Assembly (NCBI GenBank): GCA_029568995.1
Contig: JAKPYU010000189.1
Span: 17,668-81,667, forward strand
Direction of reading: 5' to 3'
DNA length: 64,000 nucleotides
Source: Candidatus Omnitrophota bacterium
Lineage (GTDB): Bacteria; Hinthialibacterota; Hinthialibacteria; Hinthialibacterales; JAKPRU01
The position numbers and the translations under genes are program-made. Under the pieces are notes generated by a model that was not told the origin of the DNA, did not search any database, and was given only the letters and a program-made list of their open reading frames with translations. Below are positions 16,563-26,500 of this stretch, piece by piece. The stretch's first letter is position 1. Each line of letters begins with the position of its first letter.

Positions 16563-19500
16563 ATGCCGAGGTTATGTTCGATAGACGACTTGAAGGAACT
16601 GCGTAGCCTGTTCCTGGCCGATCTGGATCGAAGTCTGCCACGCCTGGTAATGTGCGCCGGGACAGCCTGTCGCGCAAGCGGCGCCAACAACATCATCGGC
16701 GCGGTGCAAGGATACATCATCAGGAAAGGTTTATCGGATCGAATCTCACTCCTGACCACCGGCTGCCACGGATTCTGCGAAATGGGCCCCTTTATCCTGG
16801 CCGAGCCGCAACGGGCTTTCTATACGCAGGTCAACATCGACGACGTACCGAAAATTGTCGATGCCGTGCTTTCAAACCGGTATCTCGATGAGTTGCTGTA
16901 TCGGGACCCGCATACGGGAGAACCCTTCTACAGACTGGACGATATCCCCTTTTTTAAGAATCAGCGGCGAACCATTCTGGGTATGAATCAGAAGATCGAC
17001 CCGACTCGGATGTATGACTACATAATCCGGGACGGATATGCCGCGCTGGAAACAGTGCTCGCGAATGGGGATCCCCGGTGGGTGGTGGATCAGATCAAGA
17101 TTTCCGGTCTGCGCGGTCGCGGAGGCGGCGGCTTTCCCACAGGTCTGAAATGGGAAATGCTGGCCGATCAGCCCAATCGGAATGGCAAATTTGTCGTGTG
17201 TAACGCGGACGAAGGAGATCCCGGCGCCTACATGGATCGCAGCGTCCTCGAAGGAAATCCCCACAGCATTATCGAGGGGATGATCATCGGGGCTTACGGA
17301 ACAGGAGCCACCGAAGGAATCGTCTATGTTCGAAACGAGTACCCGCTTGCCATTCAGCACCTTCTCATTGCGCTCAAACAGGCCCGCGAACACGGGTTGC
17401 TGGGAAAAGACATCCTTGGAAGCGGTTTCTCCTTCGACATCCGCCTCGTGCGAGGTGCCGGAGCATTTGTCTGCGGGGAAGAGACTGCGCTGATCCGCTC
17501 CATCGAAGGGAAGATGGGGGAACCTCGTCAACGCCCGCCCTACCCGATTCAGAAAGGGATCGATGGCAAGCCGACCGCAATCAACAACGTCGAGACATGG
17601 GCCAATATCCCCGTCATTATCCGCACCGGCGCGGAAGAATTTGCACAAGTCGGGACAAAGAACAACTCCGGCACGAAAATCTTTAGTCTGGTGGGAAAAA
17701 TCAAGAATACGGGCCTGGTCGAAGTTCCCATGGGGATCACCATTCGGGAAATCATCTACGACATCGGCGGCGGACCGGTCGGCAAAGCAAAGATCAAGGC
17801 GGTTCAAACCGGCGGACCTTCCGGCGGATGTATCCCCGCCGAAAAATTCGACCTGCCCATTGATTACGACAGCCTGGCCAACGCGGGATCCATCATGGGA
17901 TCCGGTGGCATGATTGTCATGGATGATAACACGTGCATGGTCGATGTCGCCAAATACTTCATGAACTTCCTCAAGGATGAATCCTGCGGAAAGTGTTTTA
18001 CCTGCCGAAAAGGCACACAACGGATGTCGGAGATCCTTGGCGATATTTCGGAGGGGAAAGGTACACGGGAACAAGTCGATCTCCTGGAAGAACTGGCCCT
18101 GGTGGTCAAGGACACCACAATGTGCGGTCTCGGCCAGACCGCCTCCAATCCGGTACTTAGCACACTCCGCTATTTCCGGGGTGAATTCGATCGGCACATC
18201 GTCGATAAAAAATGCGATGCTTTTGTCTGCAAAAATCTCGTGGGCGCGCCTTGTCAGACTGCTTGCCCACTCGGAACAGAGCCTTGGCGCTATGTTGCCC
18301 TTCTTGAGAAAGAACAATATGAGGAAGCCTACCGGGTAATCCGGGAACCCAATCCGTTCCCGTCGGTTTGCGCTCGAGTCTGCGATCGGAAATGCGAACA
18401 GAGATGCCAACTCAGCGCCGGCGGAGGCGATCCATTAGCCATCCGCGCCTTAAAGCGATTTGTCACCGACCACGTGGACCCGTCGGTCTATAAGCCGATG
18501 AGGATTCAACGGAACGGCGACCCCGTGCCCAAGGTGGCTGTCGTGGGAGCCGGACCCGCCGGTCTCTCGGCAGCGCATGATCTTTCTCTTCTCGGCTACA
18601 AGGTCACGGTGTTCGAATCCGAGGAGGAACCCGGCGGAATGCTGATGAGCTGTATCCCGGCTTATCGCCTGCCTCGGGAGGTACTTCGCAAGGAAATTCG
18701 TTCGCTTCTCGATGAGAATATCACGCTGAAATGCGGAACGACCCTGGGGCGGGATATAACAATCGACGACTTGTTCCGGGATGGATTCAAGTCGATCTTC
18801 CTGGCAATCGGGGCCGACAAAAGCTGGCGACTGGATCTGGAAGGAGAAACCCTGGAAGGGATCTATTCATCTATGCAGTTCCTGAAAGCCCATAATCTGC
18901 GGGGAAAAGAGTTGGCGGGCGGGCTGGTAGGCATTATCGGAGGCGGCAATTCCGCTGTCGATGCCGCCAGGGTCGCCATGCGTCAGAAGAATGTCCAAGG
19001 GGTAACCCTTCTATACCGCCGCACATCTCAGGAGATGCCCGCTTATGCGGAGGAAGTCGAAGCTGCCCTGGAGGAGGGAATCAAACTTGAAACACTCGTA
19101 TCGCCCGTGCGAATACGCTATATCGAAACCGCAATGAAAGAGGGAATTAAGGTTGAGACAATGGTCTCACCGGTAAAAATTCACTCCAAAGACGGTCGCC
19201 TGGTTGGTATCGAATGTATCCGGAATACACTGGGTGAACGGGATGCAAGCGGCAGACGCCGGCCAATCCCGGTGCCGGGCACGGAGTTCACCATTCCGTT
19301 GAACACGTTGATTGTTGCCATTGGCGAACGCCCGGATAGCGAATGCCTGGCCTCGATGGGATTGAAACTCGATAAAGACGGCCGATTGTGCGTCGATCCA
19401 AGAACTCTTCGCACAAGTCGAGACGCTGTGTTCGGGGGTGGAGACCTGGTCACCGGCCCCTACACGGTCGTGGATGCCATTGCCGCCGGAAAACGCGCGG

Positions 19501-19802
19501 CAGCAGTAATCGACCGCTATCTCCGGCGCAACGAACTACCCGAATCGCCCAACATCAATTTGCCCGAGGTCTTTATCGAACCGGTTGTGTCGGGTGATGA
19601 ACAGCAAGAGGAATTGAAAAGATCTGAACCGCCCTCTCTACCCATTGAGCTGAGAAGGAAGAGTTTTGCGGAGGTGGAGGGGGGCCTGTCTGCCGAGGAA
19701 GCAGCCAGAGAAGCGAGAAGATGCCTGCGATGCGACCTTGAGTTTACATGGCGAAACAACGATCCGGCAGGCTGTGTCGCCGCAGAAGGGAAACCGGCAT
19801 GA
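16563..19802 (+). CDS. NuoF-GltD fusion: NAD(P)H-oxidising flavo-Fe-S subunit
   Basis: The protein has 1079 residues. Residues 1-110 are a thioredoxin-like [2Fe-2S] domain (CAGTAC, GCHGFCEMGP). Residues about 120-540 are NuoF: FMN loop GRGGGGFPTGLKWEM, NADH region GAGAFVCGEETALI, and the [4Fe-4S] ligands ESCGKCFTC with CGLGQ. From about 550 a GltD/NfnB-type unit follows: Fe-S ligands in CKNLVGAPCQTACP and CARVCDRKCEQRC, FAD motif VAVVGAGPAGLSAA and NAD(P) motif GIIGGGNSAVDAAR. Both units bind a flavin and a pyridine nucleotide, so one chain could link NADH and NADPH pools. Residues 832-873 contain a tandem 22-residue duplication. Confidence 0.93.
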   Translation: MPRLCSIDDLKELRSLFLADLDRSLPRLVMCAGTACRASGANNIIGAVQGYIIRKGLSDRISLLTTGCHGFCEMGPFILAEPQRAFYTQVNIDDVPKIVDAVLSNRYLDELLYRDPHTGEPFYRLDDIPFFKNQRRTILGMNQKIDPTRMYDYIIRDGYAALETVLANGDPRWVVDQIKISGLRGRGGGGFPTGLKWEMLADQPNRNGKFVVCNADEGDPGAYMDRSVLEGNPHSIIEGMIIGAYGTGATEGIVYVRNEYPLAIQHLLIALKQAREHGLLGKDILGSGFSFDIRLVRGAGAFVCGEETALIRSIEGKMGEPRQRPPYPIQKGIDGKPTAINNVETWANIPVIIRTGAEEFAQVGTKNNSGTKIFSLVGKIKNTGLVEVPMGITIREIIYDIGGGPVGKAKIKAVQTGGPSGGCIPAEKFDLPIDYDSLANAGSIMGSGGMIVMDDNTCMVDVAKYFMNFLKDESCGKCFTCRKGTQRMSEILGDISEGKGTREQVDLLEELALVVKDTTMCGLGQTASNPVLSTLRYFRGEFDRHIVDKKCDAFVCKNLVGAPCQTACPLGTEPWRYVALLEKEQYEEAYRVIREPNPFPSVCARVCDRKCEQRCQLSAGGGDPLAIRALKRFVTDHVDPSVYKPMRIQRNGDPVPKVAVVGAGPAGLSAAHDLSLLGYKVTVFESEEEPGGMLMSCIPAYRLPREVLRKEIRSLLDENITLKCGTTLGRDITIDDLFRDGFKSIFLAIGADKSWRLDLEGETLEGIYSSMQFLKAHNLRGKELAGGLVGIIGGGNSAVDAARVAMRQKNVQGVTLLYRRTSQEMPAYAEEVEAALEEGIKLETLVSPVRIRYIETAMKEGIKVETMVSPVKIHSKDGRLVGIECIRNTLGERDASGRRRPIPVPGTEFTIPLNTLIVAIGERPDSECLASMGLKLDKDGRLCVDPRTLRTSRDAVFGGGDLVTGPYTVVDAIAAGKRAAAVIDRYLRRNELPESPNINLPEVFIEPVVSGDEQQEELKRSEPPSLPIELRRKSFAEVEGGLSAEEAAREARRCLRCDLEFTWRNNDPAGCVAAEGKPA

Positions 19803-20479
19803 TTACTCTGAAAATTAACGGATTGCAGGTTTCGGTTGAAGAGGGCACAACCATCCTCGAAGCCGCGCGGTTTCTCGGATTCCCGATCCCGACCCTGTGC
19901 TACATGGATGGGCTGTCGCCGTATGGGGCTTGCCGTCTGTGCGTGGTAGAGATCGGCGAAGGTCCGAAAGCCAAACTGGTTTCCTCCTGTACCTATCCGG
20001 TTGAGGAGGGCCTGAACGTGCGAACCGGCTCTCTGCGCGTGCTCCGGGCACGCAAGATGATCATCGAACTGCTGTTGGCTACTTGTCCGCAATCGAAGAT
20101 CATACAGGATCTGGCCTCCGCCCAGGATGTGCGTCAACAGCGGTTCAAACAGGAACACGAGGATTGTATCCTTTGCGGCCTCTGCGTGCGGATGTGCGAG
20201 CAACAGATGATGGCCCGCGCCATCGGCTTTCGCGGTCGCGGCCAGAACCGAAGTATCGGGACACCTTTCGATATCCGCTCCGAGGATTGCCGATTGTGCG
20301 GCGGCTGTATCTACGTCTGTCCCGCCTGCCAGCTTCGCTGTACGTATACCGAACCGGATAAGGCCATCTGCGGCGGATGCGCGAACCTCGCTCCGCCCTG
20401 CGCCGAGAAAGAAGCATTCAATGACAGAATGTGCTACATGGACCCCTGTGTGGCTTGCGAAATAGAAAAGCAAGGATGA
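19799..20479 (+). CDS. HoxU/NuoG-N-terminal-like Fe-S electron-transfer subunit
   Basis: The protein has 226 residues; its ATG overlaps the preceding stop (ATGA). The first 80 residues are a [2Fe-2S] ferredoxin domain (PTLCYMDGLSPYGACRLC ... SSCTYPV). A His/Cys-type middle region follows, then paired [4Fe-4S] motifs CILCGLCVRMCEQ and CRLCGGCIYVCPACQL, and a last Cys cluster CGGCANLAPPC. This is the layout of HoxU or of the N-terminus of NuoG and [FeFe]-hydrogenase, with no H-cluster or molybdopterin domain. It should pass electrons between the NuoEF part and a partner, most likely the next gene product. Confidence 0.9.
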   Translation: MITLKINGLQVSVEEGTTILEAARFLGFPIPTLCYMDGLSPYGACRLCVVEIGEGPKAKLVSSCTYPVEEGLNVRTGSLRVLRARKMIIELLLATCPQSKIIQDLASAQDVRQQRFKQEHEDCILCGLCVRMCEQQMMARAIGFRGRGQNRSIGTPFDIRSEDCRLCGGCIYVCPACQLRCTYTEPDKAICGGCANLAPPCAEKEAFNDRMCYMDPCVACEIEKQG

Positions 20480-20499
20480 TCGGAAAGGAATCCAATACG

Positions 20500-22086
20500 A
20501 TGTCGATGACTCTCTCCAGAATCAACGCCTCCGCAGCAACGTTGACGAAAAACAGGACCGAACAGTCCGTCGTTCCCGCATCGGGCATGTGCGTCACCTG
20601 CGTAGACGGCTGCATCGGGATGTGTGAAATCGGGAAATCCGCTTATCGGGGCCATGAAGTCATCTACCCTCAACCGTTCGGGGTGATTACAACGGCGGCG
20701 GAGAAAACGTATCCCGTTGACTATTCCCATTTCAACATCATGGGCGGCGCGGTCGGCGCACAGGGCGTCGAGGCCGACAGCGATAAAGCCATTTTCCCGG
20801 CGGTGAACCTGGAAGTGGCGTTCGGTCATGACAATGGAATCCGGTTCCGTCGCCCGTGGATTATTCCGGGGATCGGGTCGACCGACATTGCCAAGAACAA
20901 CTGGGAAGGCCTGGCTATCGGGGCCGCTCTGGCGGGAACGGGTCTGACAATCGGCGAAAACGTGGTCGGCATGGATATGCAGGCGGTCATTAACGGCCGT
21001 GTGACGGATACGGTGGACCTGAAACGCCGGGTGAAACTCTATAAAGACCACCAGCAGGACGGCTACGGGGCCATTGTCGTGCAGGCCAATATCGAAGACA
21101 CGCGGCTTGGGACGCAGGAATATGCAATTGAAAAACTCGGTGTGGAGTGCGTGGAACTCAAATGGGGCCAGGGCGCGAAGAATATCGGAGGAGAGGTAAA
21201 GATTCGCGATCTCAAGAAAGCCCAAGTGCTCTATGAACGCGGCTACATGGTGCTCCCGAATCCGACCGATCCGAATGTCATCGAAGAGTTCCATCGCGGT
21301 TCGTTCAAGGAGTTCGAGCGTCATTCCCGAGTGGGAATGGTAACCGAAGAGTCATTCGCCCGGCGAATCAAGGAACTCCGTAAGGCAGGCGCCAAATATA
21401 TCTTTCTGAAAACCGGGGCGTATCGCCCGGCGGATCTCGCGCGCGCGATCGTATTCGCATCCCGCTACAAACTCGATTTGCTGACCGTGGACGGCGCGGG
21501 TGGCGGAACCGGCATGAGCCCCTGGCGTATGATGAATGAGTGGGGGATTCCGCCTGTCTACCTGCACTCGCTTCTGTACCAATATGCGAAGCGCATTTCG
21601 GACAAGGGCGAATATCTCCCCGCGCTGGCCGTGGCGGGCGGATTTACCTTCGAGGACCAGATTTTCAAAGGTCTTGCTCTCGGAGCGCCGTTTGTGAAAC
21701 TGGTCGGCATGGCCCGCGCGCCGATTGCAGCCGCCATGGTCGGCAAGACAATCGGTCGCACCATCGACGATCGCCAGGTTCCCGTGTATATCGAACGTTT
21801 CGGATGCTCCAGGGAAGAGATATTCGTAACCGCCGGCAAACTCCGCCAGGAGATGGGGAATGAGGCATTCGAAAAAGTTCCTACCGGTGCGCTGGGTCTC
21901 TACACCTATTACGAGCGACTGGATCAGGGCTTGCGCCAGCTGATGGCCGGTAGCCGCAAATTCGCTCTGAAATACATTTCACGAGACGACATTGCGGCGC
22001 TGACCCGCGAAGCCGCTGAAATCAGCGGGATTCAATACATCACCGACGTGGACCGGGATGAGGTGGAGAAGATTTTCGGGAAGTAA
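20500..22086 (+). CDS. GltB-type FMN-binding glutamate synthase-domain protein
   Basis: The protein has 528 residues from the ATG at 20500 (AAAGGAA about 10 bases before); an ATG at 20476 that overlaps the previous stop is possible. It matches the central FMN/Fe-S barrel of glutamate synthase: LTVDGAGGGTGMSPWRMMNEWG and GLALGAPFVKLVGMARAPIA are its phosphate- and FMN-binding segments. An N-terminal CVTCVDGCIGMCEIGK adds four Cys that could bind another cluster. It lacks the N-terminal amidotransferase and the C-terminal beta-helix of full GltB. As the last gene of the operon it is the likely substrate-handling subunit; glutamate synthesis from free ammonia or another reaction are both possible. 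Confidence 0.85.
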   Translation: MSMTLSRINASAATLTKNRTEQSVVPASGMCVTCVDGCIGMCEIGKSAYRGHEVIYPQPFGVITTAAEKTYPVDYSHFNIMGGAVGAQGVEADSDKAIFPAVNLEVAFGHDNGIRFRRPWIIPGIGSTDIAKNNWEGLAIGAALAGTGLTIGENVVGMDMQAVINGRVTDTVDLKRRVKLYKDHQQDGYGAIVVQANIEDTRLGTQEYAIEKLGVECVELKWGQGAKNIGGEVKIRDLKKAQVLYERGYMVLPNPTDPNVIEEFHRGSFKEFERHSRVGMVTEESFARRIKELRKAGAKYIFLKTGAYRPADLARAIVFASRYKLDLLTVDGAGGGTGMSPWRMMNEWGIPPVYLHSLLYQYAKRISDKGEYLPALAVAGGFTFEDQIFKGLALGAPFVKLVGMARAPIAAAMVGKTIGRTIDDRQVPVYIERFGCSREEIFVTAGKLRQEMGNEAFEKVPTGALGLYTYYERLDQGLRQLMAGSRKFALKYISRDDIAALTREAAEISGIQYITDVDRDEVEKIFGK

Positions 22087-22122
22087 GGTCTTTATTCCGG
22101 CCAACCACAAGCATCAGGGGTG

Positions 22123-22866
22123 TCAAAGCGCCTTCCACAGCGTGATGAGACGCTTGCTTTCGACTGTATAGGCGGAAGCGTCATAGTCTCCGTAAACGCT
22201 TGACAGATCCAATTGAACGGTCGGCATGATCTGTTTTAATTCCGGTAGCGTATAGTATCGCAGATCCCAACCACTTTCCTTGCGTTCACTTCCGGACTCA
22301 AGAACGGAACGCCGCGTCAAGACGCAAGAGGAAGCGTTAAAAGTAGTCGTCCGGTGATGCAACCGGCCATCTTCCAGCTCCTTCGTGTCGTTGCGTTTCC
22401 CAGCACCGAAGAATTCCGAAAGCCAAAAGATATTTGCCTGGTCAAAAAAGAAACAACCGCCAGGTTTGAGTGCACGGCGGATTCGCCCAAAGATATCGAT
22501 GTTTGTCATGTCATCGTAGAACGCCAGAGAGCTGGACATTGAAAGAACGACGTCGAACGCCTCGACTATGGATAGACCGCGCATGTCGAAGATCTCGAAT
22601 GTCACGGCAGCCGCCTGTTTCTGTGCGTTGATTCTGGCTTGCTCTATGTAGTCCGCCGACTGGTCAAATCCAGTCACCCTGTATCCCCTGTTCGCCAGGG
22701 CAATCGCGTGACGACCGTAGCCACATGCAAGGTCGAGGATTGCATCTTCCTGTCGGAGGAGCGCCGATTTTTCAACAAAGTCCACTTGTGCCTCGGCTTC
22801 TGATTCCTTGTAGAAATCTGTGGCAATCTGGAATTCGTTTGTGTAGTAGGATTCGTGAATTGTCAT
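22123..22866 (-). CDS. Class I SAM-dependent methyltransferase
   Basis: The protein has 247 residues from the ATG at 22866; an in-frame ATG at 22938 would add 24 residues without a ribosome-binding site. The SAM-binding motif I is AILDLACGYGRHAIALANRG, followed by YRVTGFDQS as motif II and FDVVLSMSSSLAFYDD as the post-motif. The C-terminal part (FFFDQANIFWLSEFF, then beta strands) is the type found in small-molecule methyltransferases. The substrate cannot be told. It converges on the GltB-like gene with a gap of about 35 bases and has no partner on its own strand. Confidence 0.85.
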   Translation of the reverse strand: MTIHESYYTNEFQIATDFYKESEAEAQVDFVEKSALLRQEDAILDLACGYGRHAIALANRGYRVTGFDQSADYIEQARINAQKQAAAVTFEIFDMRGLSIVEAFDVVLSMSSSLAFYDDMTNIDIFGRIRRALKPGGCFFFDQANIFWLSEFFGAGKRNDTKELEDGRLHHRTTTFNASSCVLTRRSVLESGSERKESGWDLRYYTLPELKQIMPTVQLDLSSVYGDYDASAYTVESKRLITLWKAL

Positions 22867-22942
22867 GGTGAATTCCCGGGTGTCAACCTCCTGCACGAAC
22901 CGCCACGCTCTAGTGTCCTGTAACTGAATTATCTTCACAGAG

Positions 22943-23480
22943 TCCCGTTATCGCGAGCCTCCCTCCGGCGGGGCCGGTGATTGGGCAAAGAAAGTGGGGG
23001 AGAGGTCCCTCCCCCGAAGATCGGGGGAGGTTAGGTGGGGGTTGACTGGGTACCACAAAACTCCCCGGCCTGCCTGTCGATGACCGAGCTTTCTTAGGAG
23101 CGAAGCGTGGCAATCTCATTGTTCGAACGAGTGAGATTGAGATCGACACGTCGCGGCCCTTCGCAGACTCAGGGGCCGCTCCTCCTAAGAAAGCTCGCCC
23201 ATCGTAAGCCTGAGATCGCCACGTCGCAGCCCTTCGCAGACTCCGGGCGGCTCCTCGCGATGACGGGTCATCGCGGTTCCGTGAGGCCATGCTTTCTTGA
23301 TCCCAATCACCGGCTCCGCCGGAGTGCCGCTCGCGATGACGGGACGGGGCACGGCCCCGCGAGGCCATGCTTTCTTCTCCCAATCACCGGCTCCGCCGGA
23401 GTATCGCTCGCGATGACGGGACGGCCCCGGATACTATGCTTTCTTATTCCAAATCACCGGCCCGGCCAGAGGGATGCTCC
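22943..23480. repeat. Repeat-dense intergenic patch with direct and inverted copies
   Basis: A unit with CATGCTTTCTT, CCAATCACCGGCTCCGCCGG and CTCGCGATGACGGGA occurs at about 23287-23343 and 23366-23421. A partial third copy lies at 23436-23475, and an inverted copy at about 22943-22992. A second unit (GAGATCG.CACGTCGC.GCCC, TTCGCAGACTC, GGCTCCTC region) is at 23140-23184 and 23212-23256. GAGCTTTCTTAGGAGCG (23086-23102) is nearly complementary to 23177-23196, forming a MITE-like arm pair. CTCCCCC/GGGGGAG palindromes lie at 23009-23029. No gene is seen. Confidence 0.75.
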
Positions 23481-23527
23481 GAATTGTCCCACCACGCTGT
23501 AATCACCCGATCCTCTGTCTTTTTCTT

Positions 23528-23562
23528 CAATTCATAATTCATCTTTCATCCTTCATCCTTCT
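23528..23562. repeat. Heptamer-period repeat overlapping the end of a CDS
   Basis: CAATTCA, TAATTCA, TCTTTCA, TCCTTCA and TCCTTCT run head to tail with a 7-base period. The array crosses the 3' end (23546) of the large secreted protein gene, so its last codons lie in the repeat. Confidence 0.6.
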
Positions 23563-26500
23563 CCCCCCTCACTTCATACCGTATCGCCTTCGCCTGTGCG
23601 ATAATCCGCCATCCCCCTTCAATCCGCTCCACCGTTGCCTCTCCGACTGCGTTTCCATCCACGTCAAAGGCCTCAACCTCCAGGTTCTCTGCGCGCGCAA
23701 TCTCCCCAATCGCCCGCCGCACATCCCCCTGGCTATACCGGCCTTCGGGTTTGCCGATCTCGATCTTTTCAACACCCTCCACTGCGATGATCGAAAGCCC
23801 CTCCTCTTCACCCGCCGCCGGGCACACCGCCAACGCGCCGGAGGTTCGTATCCCCGCATACTCCGTCTCCTGCCCGCGTCCGTCCACATAGACACACATC
23901 GGCGAACCTACCAGGTCCGCCCGATGCCCCTCTTCCATGCTCGACTTCTCGAAAAATTCCTTGCCTTTTATCGCGATCCATCCGAACGGCGATAACGTCA
24001 CCTGCTCCCGGTCCACATCCACCGTCCATTCTCTCTTTCCATTGCCGTTCACCCAGATCCGCAGACCGTTCGGATACCGGATGAACATTCGGTTATTGCG
24101 CCATTGCCCCGTGAGAAATGCCTCGGATGATGAGATAAGATCCTCATTGGTCCCATACAGAATCACTTCCGGCTCCTGCATCACATACCGGCTCTGGAGT
24201 TGCTGAAGCATGTAATACGACCGGCAGGTTTGACGAATCCCGTGGCTTTCTTCCACCAGCCAGCCGATATGCCCGTACGCGATGGTCGCCGCGATAAACT
24301 GGTCGATGCTCTTCTCGATCCGTTCCGGCTTGTTCCACCCTTCACAGCGCTGGAAAAATCCGGCGGTCCAGGGCATCCCCATATCCACCGTCAGCGGGTG
24401 CATTTTCAGCAGATCGAAATGGGGCAGGTACGGGTATTCCCACAGGTTCAGGTTGCTGTAGGTCAGCCCGTAATTCCCCGTGGTCAGTCCGGTATACAGC
24501 CACTGATGATTGCCTTCCGACCAGCAGTGATTCTTGTAGATATCCTGATCGTGCAGCAGCAGCTCCCCGTAAGCGTAAAACGTTGAGGCAAACGTTCCCG
24601 CGCCGGGCACACGGGCATCGTAATCCGTGCGGTCCCATGGCGAGACCGAGGTATGCACGTCCGTGTAGGCCGCGTCCGTTCCGAACTTCTCCTGCACAAT
24701 CGGCGCGATCTGTGCATCCGCTTCCACGGCACAAAGCGCCTTCGGCGAATAGCAGCGATACCACGCTCGAACCCACTCCCCGCTCGAATCCCGCATCACC
24801 CAATCCTCATCCCAATAGGCGTTCACCGGCGAGAAATCGCAGTAATTCGTGTACAGGCCGGATCGCCAGCCGAGAGACTTCTGATGAGCGATATACTTTT
24901 TCAGGGCTTCATCGCCACCTTTTCCGGGCGCGGCTTCCGTGCGGAATGTGAAACTCTCTCCTTCATCCCGCCAGGTGATTTCATGATTGCACTGCGTCAG
25001 CATTTCAATCCCATAAGCCCGCAGCATTCGCGACCGCTTCATTTCATTCTCGTAATTGCTCGGTCCCCAACTCTCCTGCCACAAACGCTGACCGGCAATG
25101 TGTCCCTCTTTCGCGGGCGGATTTGGAATGGTGCACAGGGTCTCCTCAAACATCGGCGAAACTGTGAAGAAAATCCGCTCGAACAGGTCGTTTCGCACTC
25201 CATCCGTTCGTGGGAGGTATCTCACGCCGCCGTTCAGGTAAATCCCGTCCTGCTTGATTTCATCCGTCGCGTATGGCTTGGAGCCGTTCGACTGATACCA
25301 GTCCATCCACACCGATGCGAAACACGGCGCTTCCCCTCTCAGCGCGAGCACACACAAATGATGCCGCCCATAATTGATATAAGGCAATTGGAATAATTCC
25401 GGCTCCGCCCCTTCGGTCAGTTTCCCGTAGGCCAGTTCGGTCGCCTTTCCGCCTTTGCAGAAAAAGTCCACAACCAGGGATTTCTGCCAGATCCGCAGAT
25501 GGCTCTCCACACCGTGCGCCCAGACAAGTCGAACAACATCATTCTCCAGCACCGCCTCGGTCAACTGCGTGGACTTCGGCTCTTCTTCAAACAGAACTCC
25601 GGCTCCCACAAGCCCGTTCCCCACCTTGGTTCCGTCCAGAAATATTTCCACATACCCAAGGTCTTTCTGCCCCGGATGAAGGCGATATTCCAACTCTGCA
25701 TCTTTCCCCTTGTAGAAGAACTCGAATGTCCCATCCTCGCCTTTTTGAACTGCGTTTCGATATCTCGCCTGGTAATTCTTCGGTAGAATCGTTTCGTTCC
25801 GGGTGGGGAAGGGAAGCTGTCCCGGCCCCGTGTTTGCCCCCACAGACTGGCCGGGGAATGGTTCGATCCCGCGTTTCGGGCGCGGATCGAACCGGAGCGG
25901 CTTCAGGTCTTCTTTGAAAACGGTCAGATCCTCAAGAAAAATCGCCTGGTCTTCCTGGTTGGAACAGCCGACGATCTTCAGCCCCGTAAACACGCCTTTG
26001 TCTCCGAGCTTCGCAACCGTCTCCCTGGCGATTTTCCGGTGAATCAGCCACCATTCTTTCCATCGGACCTGCGCCAGGTCGATCTCGTAGGCGTTCTTCT
26101 CCGCATCTTCCGCAAGAAAATACACTTGAACCGAGGGCGTCTTCGGGTCCTCGGTATATCCCCAGTTATTCCCGTGCACCCAGAGATGAACGCACTCCAC
26201 CTCATTCCCCAGGGGGATCGGGGCGGGCGGGCGAAGGATCACCGTGCTGTCTTTGCCCGTGCCGTGATAGAGGAGTTTCCCCGTGTTCGATTCCCAGACC
26301 CGCTGTTCCGAGGATGGGTACGCCCGCGCCACAGCGCCTCCACTGCACTCCAGCGACCATCCATCCAGCGAATCGAAATTGACCAGCGGCGTCCGACCCG
26401 GTTTCCGGTTCGCCCTCACCATTTCGTAGGGGCGGTCTCCGACCGGCTCCTGGGCGGGTTTCGGCTCCGCGAGGTTGGCCACTCGGATTTCCCCCGCAGG

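Noticed and set aside
16504..16563. A second sigma-54 promoter before the NuoF-GltD gene (TTGG...TTTGCT)
   Set aside because: The GG to GC distance is 13 bases, not 10, and the gap inside the operon is short.
16872..18410. Antisense open frame of 512 codons opposite the NuoF-GltD gene
   Set aside because: It mirrors a highly conserved NuoF reading frame and has no recognisable content; such frames arise from codon bias.
15338..22086. A complete respiratory complex I or a HydABC hydrogenase
   Set aside because: There are no membrane subunits or NuoBCDI genes, and no H-cluster domain; only NuoE-, NuoF- and HoxU-like parts are present, with a GltB-like partner.
22867..22938. N-terminal extension of the methyltransferase
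   Set aside because: The in-frame ATG at 22938 has no ribosome-binding site, and the extra 24 residues are not part of the methyltransferase fold.
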